Shown one piece after another: positions 8,319 through 17,415 of a DNA stretch of 64,000 nucleotides. Within the stretch, counting starts at the first letter, position 1, and each line of letters starts with the position of its first letter. A program made the position numbers and the translations under genes. This DNA is from Flavobacterium rivuli WB 3.3-2 = DSM 21788. GTDB lineage: Bacteria > Bacteroidota > Bacteroidia > Flavobacteriales > Flavobacteriaceae. The notes beneath the pieces are model-generated. The model was not told the origin of the DNA. It saw only the letters and a list, made by a program, of their open reading frames with translations, and did no database searches. The stretch spans positions 1 to 64,000 of the forward strand of contig NZ_KB899972.1 of NCBI RefSeq assembly GCF_000378485.1. The letters run 5' to 3'.

Positions 8319-8927
8319 TTATTTTTCCTGCATGATTTTGTGCTCTTCAAAGAGCAACTTAATATTCTCGTAAGAATTTTTAAGTGCCTCCTTAATCTGT
8401 TCCGGGTTTAGCCACGCTACTTTAGTAATGCCCTCGTTTTCCTGGCCTTCAAGCACACCACTAAAATTGGTCTTCATTTCATACCAATGCGTAACTTTAA
8501 GCTTAAACTGCCCGTGTCTTTTAAACACATGGTAGGTTTTTTGCAGCTTATCTATAATTCTAAGTCCGCTCACGCCGGTTTCTTCCTCTACCTCGCGCAT
8601 GGCAGTATCTTCCATCTCCTCGCCCTTTTCAACACCCCCTTTAGGCAGGTCCCACTTACCATTCCTGAATATAAAAAGCACATTACCGTCCTTATTATAC
8701 ACAAGCCCGCCACCGGCCTTTGCCACAGGAATTTTTTCCTTTAACATCTTAAGGGCAAGTTTTTCATCAGGATGGTATAAAAAAGCTTTATCAATCTTAT
8801 TATTAAACATCTTAATAATAAGTTGCTCAAAATCAACCGTCTCCAACAAAAACATTTGGAAATCGGTTTCTTTTTCAACAGTATTTGTCAAAAAAAGAGG
8901 CTTATCGTTTATAAAAACTTTATACAT
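8319..8927 (-). CDS. Nudix hydrolase
   Basis: A 202-residue protein with a Nudix domain in its C-terminal two thirds. The Nudix box GGVEKGEEMEDTAMREVEEETGV is complete, with the metal-binding REVEEE glutamates. Before it comes NGKWDLPKGG, and the N-terminal 65 residues form an extra segment found in related Bacteroidota proteins. Substrate unknown; such enzymes cleave nucleoside diphosphates linked to another group. The ATG at 8927 lies 7 bases from the divergent pyrE start. A longer form starting at 8954 would overlap pyrE and is less likely. Confidence 0.9.
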   Translation of the reverse strand: MYKVFINDKPLFLTNTVEKETDFQMFLLETVDFEQLIIKMFNNKIDKAFLYHPDEKLALKMLKEKIPVAKAGGGLVYNKDGNVLFIFRNGKWDLPKGGVEKGEEMEDTAMREVEEETGVSGLRIIDKLQKTYHVFKRHGQFKLKVTHWYEMKTNFSGVLEGQENEGITKVAWLNPEQIKEALKNSYENIKLLFEEHKIMQEK

Positions 8928-8930
8928 TTG
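8923..8930 (+). promoter_or_regulatory. Possible -7 box of pyrE inside the Nudix start codon region
   Basis: TACATTTG matches the Bacteroidetes -7 consensus TAnnTTTG and ends 4 bases before the pyrE ATG. If used, pyrE would be transcribed with almost no leader. I found no good TTTG -33 box at the usual spacing, so this is tentative. Confidence 0.35.
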
Positions 8931-8934
8931 CAAT

Positions 8935-9582
8935 ATGATTTTTAATACAGACACCGCTAAAAAAACAGCCGAATTGCTTTTACAAATAAACGCAATTAAA
9001 TTAAATCCTAAAAATCCTTTTACGTGGGCTTCCGGATGGAAATCGCCTATTTATTGCGATAACAGGATAACTCTCTCATTTCCACCTATAAGAAATTATA
9101 TAAGGGAAGAATTTTCTAAATATATAGAAAAAGAATTTGGTAAACCAGATGTTATTGCCGGTGTGGCCACAGGTGCCATAGGCATAGGTATACTGGTAGC
9201 CGAATATATGGGACTACCCTTTGTATACGTACGTCCTGAGCCTAAAAAGCATGGCCGCCAAAACCAGATTGAGGGCTTTTTACAAAAAGGGCAAAATGTG
9301 GTTGTTGTTGAAGACCTTATAAGTACCGGTAACAGCAGCCTTATGGCTGTTGAAGCATTACGCGAGGCCGGCGCTAATGTAAAAGGCATGGTTGCCATAT
9401 TTACGTATGGGTTTGACGTATCTGTAGAAAATTTTAAAAAAGCTAATGTAAACCTGCATACACTGGGCAACTACAATACTTTGCTGGAACTTGCTGTTGC
9501 AAAACAATATATTACCGAAGCTGAACAGGAAACACTAAAAGAATGGAGCAAAAGCCCATCTACGTGGTTACAGGAAGAGTAA
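8935..9582 (+). CDS. pyrE: Orotate phosphoribosyltransferase
   Basis: Transfers the ribose-5-phosphate of PRPP to orotate, making OMP in pyrimidine synthesis. The 215-residue product has the substrate-binding TWASGWKSPIYCDNR segment, the flexible-loop region RPEPKKHGRQNQIEG with the catalytic lysine, and the PRPP-binding motif VVVVEDLISTGNSS. The reading frame stays open upstream for over 300 bases, but homologues begin at MIFNTDTA, hence the ATG at 8935. It is followed by a secreted protein of unknown function and an SRPBCC gene in the same direction. Confidence 0.95.
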   Translation: MIFNTDTAKKTAELLLQINAIKLNPKNPFTWASGWKSPIYCDNRITLSFPPIRNYIREEFSKYIEKEFGKPDVIAGVATGAIGIGILVAEYMGLPFVYVRPEPKKHGRQNQIEGFLQKGQNVVVVEDLISTGNSSLMAVEALREAGANVKGMVAIFTYGFDVSVENFKKANVNLHTLGNYNTLLELAVAKQYITEAEQETLKEWSKSPSTWLQEE

Positions 9583-9708
9583 ACCGTAAACGATAATTTA
9601 TTTATTTTTCGAATAAAAATTGTTGATAAAATTATTTGAGAATAATTCGTAATATTAAAATTTAACAGTATTATTGCCGCACGATATCAACAATTAAATA
9701 TTACACCA

Positions 9709-10185
9709 ATGAAAAAAATTATTTTATTCCTTGCATTAGCATTAAGTACAGCATCATTTGCACAAATTAAAAAAGTAGATAAAGCTGAATTGGCTGCATC
9801 ATCAGGTGAAGTGATTGGTAAAATAGAACCATTTGCCCAGGGAGTGGAAATGGAGTGTGTTAAAAATGGAAATACTTACACCTTTACTTATAAGGACTAT
9901 CAGTACAAAACCATAGACCAGAGAGCTTCTTTTTCATTTGAAGATATAGATAATGCATTCGAAGATTTTTACAAAACGGCCATCGACGCTTTTGAGACTA
10001 AGCCTAAAGAATCTATAATGATAGAAACCAAAGATCAGTATATATTTATATCATACAGTAAAACAATGGGAATAGGATCGGTAAGTTTTAAATCTACTTC
10101 GTCTAAAGCAAGTGGCGCACCTATGAGCTTTACAAAAGAATTCAACAAAAAGCAAATTGAAAAACTTTTTGGCAAAAAGAAATAA
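9709..10185 (+). CDS. Secreted protein of unknown function
   Basis: A 158-residue protein with a clear signal peptide (MKKIILFLALALSTASFAQ, cleavage after Ala18 or Gln19). The mature part is rich in Lys, Phe and Ser with alternating beta-strand-like stretches (NTYTFTYKDYQYKT, DQYIFISYSK). I recognise no catalytic motif. It lies 126 bases after pyrE and 27 bases before the SRPBCC gene, with which it is probably co-transcribed. Periplasmic location is inferred from the signal peptide. Confidence 0.7.
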   Translation: MKKIILFLALALSTASFAQIKKVDKAELAASSGEVIGKIEPFAQGVEMECVKNGNTYTFTYKDYQYKTIDQRASFSFEDIDNAFEDFYKTAIDAFETKPKESIMIETKDQYIFISYSKTMGIGSVSFKSTSSKASGAPMSFTKEFNKKQIEKLFGKKK

Positions 10186-10212
10186 TTAAATTAGCCATAT
10201 AAATCTTTAAAA

Positions 10213-10605
10213 ATGAATTTAGACAGCCCTAAGGTTACCGTTAAAAAACCTGCACAATATATATTTGATGCGCTTAGCGATGTTAAGAACTTTGAAAAGT
10301 TGATGCCGGATAATATTGCCAAGTTTGAAGTAACCGGAGAAGAGTCGTTTATTTTTGCTTTAAAGGGTATGCCTGAGATAAAGCTTAAAATGAAAGAAAA
10401 GCAGGCACCCAACAAACTTATACTTGGTGCTGCCAGCGATAAGCTCCCTTTTACCCTTACCGGTAACATTAATGAGGTTAGTGCCGACTTAAGTGAGGTA
10501 CAACTGCATTTTGATGGTGAGTTTAACGCCATGATGGCCATGATGATTAAAGGGCCAATAACAAAGTTTATAGAAACGCTTGCTAACAACATGCACAAGC
10601 TTTAA
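10213..10605 (+). CDS. SRPBCC (START-like) domain protein
   Basis: A 130-residue cytoplasmic protein with the polyketide-cyclase/START-like fold: an N-terminal VTVKKPAQYIFDALSDVKNFEKLMP (strand, then two helices), a central set of strands and a long amphipathic C-terminal helix (GPITKFIETLANNMHKL). Such proteins bind hydrophobic ligands; the ligand here is unknown. Orthologues near pyrE are, as I recall, common in Flavobacterium. A strong terminator follows. Confidence 0.8.
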   Translation: MNLDSPKVTVKKPAQYIFDALSDVKNFEKLMPDNIAKFEVTGEESFIFALKGMPEIKLKMKEKQAPNKLILGAASDKLPFTLTGNINEVSADLSEVQLHFDGEFNAMMAMMIKGPITKFIETLANNMHKL

Positions 10606-10625
10606 GATAATACAAAGATAACAGG

Positions 10626-10649
10626 GCCTTTCAGTTTTTACTGAAAGGC
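10626..10649 (+). terminator. Terminator after the SRPBCC gene
   Basis: GCCTTTCAG and CTGAAAGGC form a perfect 9-bp stem with a 6-base loop, followed by a run of T. It ends the transcript of the SRPBCC gene. Confidence 0.85.
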
Positions 10650-10746
10650 TTTTTTATTTTTACAAATTGCGGTTAAAGATTTTATAAAACAATATTGTGG
10701 CTAAAAGCTTTTCTGTAAATTTAACAAACCTTAAAAATAAACAATC

Positions 10747-11460
10747 ATGAGCGATCTTAATGATTTTGAACTACCGTATGACCTTGCCGACCAAATGGCG
10801 GAACAGGAGCTGGTAGAAATACATATAGGAGATGTAAACCTGCCTACAGGGCAGATCATTGCATCCGACCCGTTTTTTGCAGCAGAACAAAGACCCTTTG
10901 CACGTACAGTAGAGCCTGATAAATATCCTGTTCACATTTATATGGCAGAGATAGACAAGCTGCACAACAGGATTGCTTATGCTAAAATAAAATTCAGGCC
11001 GGAGGCTCCCACAAAATGGGTACTGGCACTTACTGATGATATGACCCAGGAAGAACTTGATGACCTGGGCGAAGATGAATTTTACGGTTTCCCTGTAGAG
11101 TCTGGTCTTGCATCATTTCTTGATGCTGAAACCAATGAGCAATTTGCAAAGAAGATTGAAAAACTGCAGGAGGCAAATCCTGATGGTAATTTTTATGATG
11201 ATGTGCTTGCCGCAGAATTTTTAGAATACTCAGGAAAAAATAATTTTTCGCGCGAACTGGGCGACTGGAACGACCATAAGGTTAACGAAGATTCAGATAA
11301 TAATGTACTTATGTTTGCCGCTGGTTGGGGAGACGGCTACTACCCTGCTTACTGGGGCCTTAACGATGATGGCGATGCCGTAGAGCTGGTAATAGATTTC
11401 CTTCTTGACGAATTTGAAGATACGGAAGGTGACGACGAAGATGAGGATACTGAAGAATAA
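10747..11460 (+). CDS. DUF4241 domain protein
   Basis: A 237-residue, strongly acidic cytoplasmic protein. It matches the DUF4241 pattern: GDVNLPTGQIIASDPFFA near the N-terminus, YPVHIYMAEID, then FYGFPVESGLASFLDAET, and a closing FAAGWGDGYYPAYWGL motif before an acidic tail of Asp and Glu. Function unknown; the family occurs in immunity and toxin-neighbour contexts in some bacteria, but no toxin gene is seen here. It is single and ends at a two-way terminator shared with the next gene. Confidence 0.8.
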   Translation: MSDLNDFELPYDLADQMAEQELVEIHIGDVNLPTGQIIASDPFFAAEQRPFARTVEPDKYPVHIYMAEIDKLHNRIAYAKIKFRPEAPTKWVLALTDDMTQEELDDLGEDEFYGFPVESGLASFLDAETNEQFAKKIEKLQEANPDGNFYDDVLAAEFLEYSGKNNFSRELGDWNDHKVNEDSDNNVLMFAAGWGDGYYPAYWGLNDDGDAVELVIDFLLDEFEDTEGDDEDEDTEE

Positions 11461-11482
11461 AATATTTTTTTGAAAAGTATAA

Positions 11483-11545
11483 AAAAACCGCATTAACAAC
11501 AGCAAGCATACTCTATGCATCCGGCTACTGGTTAATGCGGTTTTT
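11483..11545. terminator. Bidirectional terminator between DUF4241 and NTF2-like genes
   Basis: Arms of 15 bases (AAAAACCGCATTAAC at 11483-11497 and GTTAATGCGGTTTTT at 11531-11545) pair perfectly. The 33-base loop holds a smaller hairpin (GCATA-CTC-TATGC). A and T runs serve both directions. Confidence 0.85.
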
Positions 11546-11548
11546 GCT

Positions 11549-11989
11549 TTATTTACCGGCCGCCCTGCGGGTATCTATTATATAAATAATTTTCCAGTTG
11601 CCACGATCGTTAAATAACTGGAAAGAGTTAACACCTTTATGGCTTAGTTTTCCGTTGGCATAAAATTCATACGGCGCCCATACATGTGCCAGGGTACCAT
11701 CTACCTGTACTTTGTAACTCAGTATCTTCTCCTCTATTTTCAGGTTTTGCGGTATGCGCGCTACCTGTTTGTAATATTCGCCGGCTGTTTCAAAATCGAG
11801 TTTGCCCTCCCCCATGTGTTCTGTAACAGATTCCAATATCAGGTTTTTATAACTCACCGATTGCATTTTTACGGTATCGCGTGTTTGTAAACCGTCAAAA
11901 AACGTTTGTATCGTTTTTTTAATTTCGCCCTCCTGGGCAAAAATGCCTTGTGCACAAAGCATTATCGAAATAATAAATAGCTTTTTCAT
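11549..11989 (-). CDS. Secreted NTF2/DUF4440-like protein
   Basis: A 146-residue protein with a signal peptide (MKKLFIISIMLCAQGIFAQ). The mature part starts EGEIKKTIQTFFDGLQTRD, has LAHVWAPYEFYANGKLSHKGVNSFQLF and ends in GNWKIIYIIDTRR, the usual order of NTF2-like lumazine-binding or DUF4440 proteins. Ligand and role are unknown. I used the ATG at 11989 because the signal peptide starts there; an in-frame start 18 codons upstream would hide it. Confidence 0.8.
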   Translation of the reverse strand: MKKLFIISIMLCAQGIFAQEGEIKKTIQTFFDGLQTRDTVKMQSVSYKNLILESVTEHMGEGKLDFETAGEYYKQVARIPQNLKIEEKILSYKVQVDGTLAHVWAPYEFYANGKLSHKGVNSFQLFNDRGNWKIIYIIDTRRAAGK

Positions 11990-12116
11990 GTCTTTTTTAT
12001 TTAATGTGCCACAGGTTTGGTTAATGCCGGGTATTATAAACATGGTAATTAAACCAAAACCTGCAACCTAATCTTAATGCAATTTACTACATTTACCGCC
12101 TAAAATTTCAAAGAAT

Positions 12117-12935
12117 ATGTCAGTCGCTAAAAAAGATTATAAAAGAGTAACTACAAAATCGTTAATTGAGATGAAAGCCCACGGCGAAAAAATCTCTATG
12201 CTAACAGCTTACGATTTTACAATGGCAAAAATTGTAGATACTGCCGGTGTAGATGTAATACTGGTAGGCGATTCTGCCTCTAATGTAATGGCGGGGCATG
12301 AAACCACGTTGCCTATAACGCTCGACCAGATGATATACCATGCATCATCTGTAGTGCGTGCTACTAATCGTGCCCTTGTTGTGGTAGACCTTCCCTTTGG
12401 GAGCTACCAGTCAGATCCTAAAGAGGCGCTGCGTTCTTCTATAAGGATAATGAAAGAAAGTGGTGCCCACGCCTTAAAACTGGAAGGCGGCAGCGAAATT
12501 AAAGATTCTATAAAAAAAATACTTAACGCCGGTATACCTGTAATGGGACACCTGGGGTTAACACCACAAAGCATTTATAAATTTGGCTCATATACCGTTC
12601 GTGCCAAAGAAGAAGAAGAAGCTGATAAACTTATTGAAGATGCTAAAATGCTGGAACGTGTAGGTTGTTTTGGCGTAGTATTAGAAAAAATACCGGCTAA
12701 ACTGGCACAAAAAGTAGCCGAAAGCATTTCTATACCCGTAATAGGCATAGGTGCCGGTGGCGGAGTTGATGGCCAGGTACTTGTAATACACGATATGCTT
12801 GGCATGAATAACGAGTTTAGCCCTCGTTTCCTGCGCCGTTATATGAACCTTTATGAAGGTATGACAACTGCTATAGGCAAATATGTAGAAGATGTAAAGT
12901 CTAAAGATTTCCCTAACGAGAAGGAGCAATATTAA
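12117..12935 (+). CDS. panB: 3-methyl-2-oxobutanoate hydroxymethyltransferase
   Basis: First committed enzyme of pantothenate (coenzyme A) synthesis; it adds a hydroxymethyl group from methylene-tetrahydrofolate to alpha-ketoisovalerate. The 272-residue product shows [14 protein letters not shown], the metal-binding [46 protein letters not shown] and [15 protein letters not shown], all typical of PanB. No panC neighbour is present. The gene stands alone with about 130 bases upstream, and is followed by an RluA-type gene in the same direction. Confidence 0.96.
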   Translation: MSVAKKDYKRVTTKSLIEMKAHGEKISMLTAYDFTMAKIVDTAGVDVILVGDSASNVMAGHETTLPITLDQMIYHASSVVRATNRALVVVDLPFGSYQSDPKEALRSSIRIMKESGAHALKLEGGSEIKDSIKKILNAGIPVMGHLGLTPQSIYKFGSYTVRAKEEEEADKLIEDAKMLERVGCFGVVLEKIPAKLAQKVAESISIPVIGIGAGGGVDGQVLVIHDMLGMNNEFSPRFLRRYMNLYEGMTTAIGKYVEDVKSKDFPNEKEQY

Positions 12936-13065
12936 ATTTAGATTTTAGATTTTAGATTAAGCTTCACTCTTGCTTAAAAACCCTGAAAGGGTATAACAAA
13001 ATAGCGTGGGGCATCGCCCTCCGTTAATAAAAACAGGTATTAGTTACCCAGCAAAACAATCCCCT

Positions 13066-13755
13066 TTGAAAATAGTATCCGACAAAAATAATTTACAGGT
13101 AATATACCAGGACAACCACATTATAGTGGTTAATAAGCGTGTAGGCGATATTGTACAGGGCGACAAAACCGGCGATAAACCCCTTAGCGATGTAGTTAAG
13201 GAGTATATTAAAGATAAGTATGATAAGCCCGGAGAGGTCTTTTTGGGAGTGATACACAGGCTGGACAGGCCCACTACCGGTATTGTTGTTTTTGCCCGTA
13301 CAAGCAAGGCGCTTACCCGTTTAAATGAACTTTTTAAAAACCGCGAAACTAAAAAAACCTATTGGGCTGTGGTAAAAAAACGTCCTGAACAGGAAACGGG
13401 TACGCTGGTTCATTACTTAAAGCGCGACGAAAAGCGCAATACCTCTAAAGCGCATAGCAAAGAAGTGCCCGAAAGCAAACAGGCAAGCCTTGATTACAAA
13501 ATAATTAAGCAGCTTGATAATTACACAGTACTGGAAGTAGACCTGCATACGGGCCGCCACCACCAGATACGTGCCCAGTTGGCAGCCATAGGATCGCCCA
13601 TTAAAGGTGACCTTAAATATGGTGCCGACCGCAGTAACCCCGATGGTGGTATTAACCTGCATGCGCGTAAACTTGATTTTACACATCCCGTTACAAAAAT
13701 ACCGCTTAGCCTTACCGCGCCGGTTCCCGATGAGTCGGTATGGAAGAGTGTGTAA
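13066..13755 (+). CDS. RluA-family RNA pseudouridine synthase
   Basis: Converts specific uridines of rRNA or tRNA to pseudouridine. The product has the catalytic motif HRLDRPTTGIVVFA (Asp in HRLDR), YWAVV, and the TGRHHQIRAQLAAIG motif. The S4 domain of larger RluA proteins is absent. The start is uncertain: no ATG fits. I prefer the TTG at 13066, giving 229 residues starting with (M)KIVSDKNNLQV as in relatives; a GTG at 13006 would add 20 residues that do not look conserved. The target nucleotide cannot be told from sequence alone. Confidence 0.88.
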   Translation: MKIVSDKNNLQVIYQDNHIIVVNKRVGDIVQGDKTGDKPLSDVVKEYIKDKYDKPGEVFLGVIHRLDRPTTGIVVFARTSKALTRLNELFKNRETKKTYWAVVKKRPEQETGTLVHYLKRDEKRNTSKAHSKEVPESKQASLDYKIIKQLDNYTVLEVDLHTGRHHQIRAQLAAIGSPIKGDLKYGADRSNPDGGINLHARKLDFTHPVTKIPLSLTAPVPDESVWKSV

Positions 13756-13770
13756 AAGGCAGCAGGGTTA

Positions 13771-13794
13771 AAAATACCCACTAATAGGTATTTT
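13771..13794 (+). terminator. Weak hairpin after the RluA-type gene
   Basis: AAAATACC and GGTATTTT form a perfect 8-bp stem with an 8-base loop, 15 bases after the stop codon, but the T run is short. Possibly a terminator. Confidence 0.45.
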
Positions 13795-13930
13795 AAGAGT
13801 GTTTTTTATTGTGGTACTTAGCATTGTTTTAAATTATTTAAGTAGATAATTGACAAATTATCAATATTACAAAGCTTTGGTAATTAAAATAATAGTAAAT
13901 TAGTATACCAACAATAACCAAACACCCATT

Positions 13931-15277
13931 ATGAAAAAACCTTTACTATACCTGCTGGTTTTATTTAGTACGGGAGTATTTGCACAGGAGCATTTTTCCG
14001 GCATTAATACTTCCCGTCGCACCGGCCTGCTAAATGCAAACCTTAACCCTGCCGAACTCGTTAACCTTAAAAATACGTATGAAGTTAACGTGTTTAATTT
14101 TAGCGCTAACGTTTCTAACAACAAAGTAACCTTTGGCGACCTTGTGGGTGGCGAAGAAGATTTTGAAGAACTGCTCTTTCGCGGTAATGAACCTGTAAAC
14201 CTGCGTGCCGATATTGATATTTTAGGGCCTGCCTTTGGCTTTAAAATAGAAAAGTGGGCCTTTGCCATAACATCTGCTGCAAAAGTTAAGGCAAATCTTA
14301 CAGATGTAGATGTAAACCTGGGCAGCTCTGTTACCTCATCTGTAGGTAATGCTATATTAGGCACCGGCACAATCAGTACAAACTACAACCAAAGGGTTGC
14401 TGCCACAACATGGGGCGAAATAGGCCTTTCTGCTGCACGCGAAATTTACAGCGATGACACCAACAAATTTTCTGCTGGTGTAACCTTTAATTTTCTTTTC
14501 CCGGGATCTTATGCGAATATGAGCGTAGACAGGCTTAGAGGCCGTATTACCGAAGTGACCGGCAATGCGACACTTAGCGATGCGCAGGCCAATATTAATT
14601 TTGCATACTCCGGCTCCCTTGCCAATGATTTTACTGACAGTGGTAACTTTACCGACTTTTTTGCCGGCGGGCTTAGCGGTTTTGCAACTGATATTGGTTT
14701 TAATTATCAATGGCTCGACACCCAAAAAGATGATTCCTATAAGCTAAACGCGGGCGTTTCGCTTAAAAACCTGGGCAGCATGACCTTTAAGGATGACAAT
14801 AACGTATCTAACAATTACAACCTTAACATACCTGCCGGATCCGGGCTTAACCTTAACCAGTTTAATGGTGTGAGCAACATACAGGAAATTGAGGATGTGC
14901 TTATACAAAGCGGGTACCTCTCACAAACATCATCTGCAAAAGATTTTAAAGTAAAACTGCCCGCTATGTTTGCCGCCTATGCCGATTATAATGTATATGG
15001 TAACTGGTACGTAACGGGCTACATACAGCAAAAACTTAAAGACGACGAAACCAACAACCAGATAGCTATTCAGAATTTAGGCACCATAACGCCACGCTAT
15101 TCACTTAATTCTTTCGAGGCTTATGTACCTCTGTCCGTAAGCGAAATTGCAGGATTTACAGCCGGTATAGGCTTTAGGTTTGGTGGTTTCTTTATCGGGT
15201 CGGGTTCCATATTATCTGCCGCCGTAAGCGATACCGACCAGGCCGACGCTTATATGGGGTTCAGGTTCGGGTTTTAA
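13931..15277 (+). CDS. Outer-membrane beta-barrel protein (DUF5723-like)
   Basis: A 448-residue protein with signal peptide MKKPLLYLLVLFSTGVFAQ. The mature part begins EHFSGINTSRRTGLLNANLNPAEL, as in DUF5723-type Bacteroidota proteins, and goes on with alternating strands. It ends in MGFRFGF, a phenylalanine-terminated last strand typical of outer-membrane barrels. Role unknown; structural or transport work in the outer membrane is inferred. Part of the HxlR-linked motif (AGTATACCAA, 13902-13911) occurs 20 bases upstream of the start, maybe by chance. Confidence 0.72.
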   Translation: MKKPLLYLLVLFSTGVFAQEHFSGINTSRRTGLLNANLNPAELVNLKNTYEVNVFNFSANVSNNKVTFGDLVGGEEDFEELLFRGNEPVNLRADIDILGPAFGFKIEKWAFAITSAAKVKANLTDVDVNLGSSVTSSVGNAILGTGTISTNYNQRVAATTWGEIGLSAAREIYSDDTNKFSAGVTFNFLFPGSYANMSVDRLRGRITEVTGNATLSDAQANINFAYSGSLANDFTDSGNFTDFFAGGLSGFATDIGFNYQWLDTQKDDSYKLNAGVSLKNLGSMTFKDDNNVSNNYNLNIPAGSGLNLNQFNGVSNIQEIEDVLIQSGYLSQTSSAKDFKVKLPAMFAAYADYNVYGNWYVTGYIQQKLKDDETNNQIAIQNLGTITPRYSLNSFEAYVPLSVSEIAGFTAGIGFRFGGFFIGSGSILSAAVSDTDQADAYMGFRFGF

Positions 15278-15298
15278 TAAAAAAATATGCATATAATG

Positions 15299-15322
15299 GC
15301 AGCCACATTAAATTGTGGCTGC
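15299..15322 (+). terminator. Terminator after the barrel gene
   Basis: GCAGCCACA pairs with TGTGGCTGC around a short loop and is followed by six T, 21 bases after the stop. Confidence 0.85.
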
Positions 15323-15414
15323 TTTTTTATTGGCTAAAGTGCTAAATTGATGGTAAAATAGCATGGCAGCAACTTAATAATCCATAAATTCATACTACCA
15401 AAAAACAAACAATT

Positions 15415-16269
15415 ATGAAATGGGGAGGCAGAAGACAAAGTGATAACCTGGAAGACCGCCGTGGCGTTTCCGGAGGGCAGGTAGCAGCAGGTGGTGGTAT
15501 TATAGGTGTTATAATACTGGTCATTAATATGTTTATGGGTGGCGACTCTACCGTGCTAAACGACATTAATAACCAGCTGCAACAAGGCAATCAAGGTGGC
15601 GAACCTGTAGAACTTACAGCGCGCGATAAAGAAATGGGCGAAATGGTAAACGCCATACTCGTTGACACGGAAGATGTTTGGGCAAAAATATTCTCTGAAA
15701 ATGGAAAAACTTACGAAGACCCCAAGCTTGTATTGTTTCGCGATGGTGTGCAAACCGGCTGCGGTAATGCATCGTCATCGTCAGGGCCATTTTACTGCCC
15801 TGAGGACAGAAAAGTGTATATGGATCTTGCCTTTTTTGACGAACTGCAAACACGCTTTGGTGCTAAAGGTGGCGATTTTGCCATTGCCTATGTTATAGCC
15901 CATGAGATTGGACACCATGTGCAAACCTTATTAGGAACATCGGCTAAAGTGAGGCAGCTTCAGGAACAGGGCAACGAAACCGAAGCCAACAGGCTGTCTG
16001 TAGGTTTAGAGTTACAGGCTGATTTTTATGCCGGTGTATGGGCGCATTATGATGAAAAGATGAACAGCATTCTTGAAGAGGGCGATATTGAAGAAGCGCT
16101 TAGTGCCGCCAATGCCGTAGGCGATGATGCTATACAAAAACGCATGCAGGGCAGCGTTGTACCCGACTCCTTTACCCACGGTACATCGGCACAGCGTATG
16201 TACTGGTTTAAAAAAGGCTTTGAGAGCGGCGATATAAAACAGGGCGATACTTTTGCCGAGGTAAGGTAG
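15415..16269 (+). CDS. Neutral zinc metallopeptidase (YpfJ-like)
   Basis: A 284-residue protein of the KPN_02809/YpfJ family. The N-terminus MKWGGRRQSDNLEDRRG is characteristic, followed by one membrane segment (about residues 24-42) and a soluble domain with the zinc motif HEIGHHVQTLLG near residues 163-174 and a third ligand region LELQADFYAGVW. The protease part is probably periplasmic. Substrates are not known. It is a single gene ended by a two-way terminator shared with the convergent small gene. Confidence 0.9.
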   Translation: MKWGGRRQSDNLEDRRGVSGGQVAAGGGIIGVIILVINMFMGGDSTVLNDINNQLQQGNQGGEPVELTARDKEMGEMVNAILVDTEDVWAKIFSENGKTYEDPKLVLFRDGVQTGCGNASSSSGPFYCPEDRKVYMDLAFFDELQTRFGAKGGDFAIAYVIAHEIGHHVQTLLGTSAKVRQLQEQGNETEANRLSVGLELQADFYAGVWAHYDEKMNSILEEGDIEEALSAANAVGDDAIQKRMQGSVVPDSFTHGTSAQRMYWFKKGFESGDIKQGDTFAEVR

Positions 16270-16289
16270 CGACCAATAACATAAATATA

Positions 16290-16330
16290 AAAGGGGCTAT
16301 GAGAGATGTTACGATCTGCATAGCCCCTTT
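16290..16330. terminator. Bidirectional terminator
   Basis: AAAGGGGCTAT and ATAGCCCCTTT pair perfectly (11 bp, 19-base loop) between two convergent genes. Confidence 0.8.
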
Positions 16331-16350
16331 AATTTTATAGCAAAAATTTG

Positions 16351-16581
16351 CTAATTATTCTTTTTGGCATTCATAATCTGCCACTGGTCATTAAGGTATT
16401 TTACCTTGTGTACCTCTTTCATTATCAGTTCGTGTTCCTCGGCATAAAAGTCGGAATTTTTATCCTCCTCTGCATCAAGGTCTGCTGCCCTTTCCAGCAG
16501 GTTATCCATTACGGGCTGTAATTTGTCTTTAACTATTTGTGGCATAGCAGTAAACAGTTGCTCTAATTCTTGTTTAAACAT
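16351..16581 (-). CDS. Small charged helical protein, unknown
   Basis: A 76-residue soluble protein with many Glu, Lys and Asp residues and no signal peptide. It looks all-helical: FKQELEQLFTAMPQIVKDKL, then a second helix with LLERAADLDAEEDKN and a third ending in VKYLNDQWQIMNAKKNN. I do not recognise a family. It lies convergent to the zinc peptidase and divergent from the methyltransferase, with no operon partner. Coding status is supported by its proper terminator and absence of a better frame on the other strand. Confidence 0.6.
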   Translation of the reverse strand: MFKQELEQLFTAMPQIVKDKLQPVMDNLLERAADLDAEEDKNSDFYAEEHELIMKEVHKVKYLNDQWQIMNAKKNN

Positions 16582-16730
16582 GGCTTGTATTTTTAATTCT
16601 TTTTATAAAGCATTAGTGTAATAAAGGTACAAAAAATAAAGTAAATCTAAATCATCCAAATCGGCTCTGCATACTATACTAACCTGAATAATTGCGTTAT
16701 ATTTACCCCGGAAAAAACGTAGACCTAACC

Positions 16731-17393
16731 ATGCTTAAAAAATTCCTGAGTTATTTTATACCGGTAAACATTGTAAAAAAACAATCGGATATCAGCCATA
16801 ATCTTGAGGTTACTTATAATAACGGCCAACTGGTACTCGACTCTAAAAACACAAACTATTCTTACGGCAGCCTGCAGCGCATACTGCGCAAGGGGTTAAA
16901 ATATATTGGTTTTGAGCGTATAAAAGGCTTTAACAGCATATTAGTTTTGGGTGTGGCAGGTGGCAGTGTTATAAAAACGCTGGTAGACGAAATAGGCTAT
17001 AAAGGCAATATTACCGGAGTAGAAATAGACCCTAAAGTAATAGATATTGCCAATACTTACTTTAAACTTAGCGAAATTAAAAACCTCGAAATAGTAATTT
17101 GCGATGCCTTCGAGTTTGTATTAAAATCTAAAAATAAATACGACCTCATTATTATAGATATCTTTAAAGATGCTGTAATGCCTAATTTTTTATTTGAAGA
17201 TTTTTTTATAAACCATGTAAATGCAATGCTCAATGTTAATGGCTTTATACTTTTTAATACAATGACCTTAACACAGGAACATAAAGACAGGAATATATTG
17301 TACAGGGCGCATTTTAACGACGATTATTCGGTACGGATGTACCCAAAAGTTGAAGACCATAATGAGCTTTATACTATTAAGAAGCTGAAGTGA
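16731..17393 (+). CDS. Spermidine-synthase-like methyltransferase
   Basis: A 220-residue SAM-dependent fold protein. The binding motif ILVLGVAGGSVIKTL (about residues 75-89), the acidic ITGVEIDPKVIDIA and DLIIIDIFKDAVMPNFLFEDFF follow the spermidine/spermine synthase pattern. It lacks the full N-terminal beta domain of true SpeE, so it may methylate or aminopropylate another substrate. I used the ATG at 16731, since the 13 residues upstream look unconserved. The stop lies 22 bases before the convergent Tet(X)-like gene. Confidence 0.78.
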   Translation: MLKKFLSYFIPVNIVKKQSDISHNLEVTYNNGQLVLDSKNTNYSYGSLQRILRKGLKYIGFERIKGFNSILVLGVAGGSVIKTLVDEIGYKGNITGVEIDPKVIDIANTYFKLSEIKNLEIVICDAFEFVLKSKNKYDLIIIDIFKDAVMPNFLFEDFFINHVNAMLNVNGFILFNTMTLTQEHKDRNILYRAHFNDDYSVRMYPKVEDHNELYTIKKLK

Positions 17394-17415
17394 TTTTTAA
17401 ACTTATAATATTGTT

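Noticed and set aside
13902..13911. AGTATACCAA before the barrel gene as a third HxlR site
   Set aside because: Only 10 of the 20 motif bases are present and the TACT half is missing; noted in the gene entry but not claimed.
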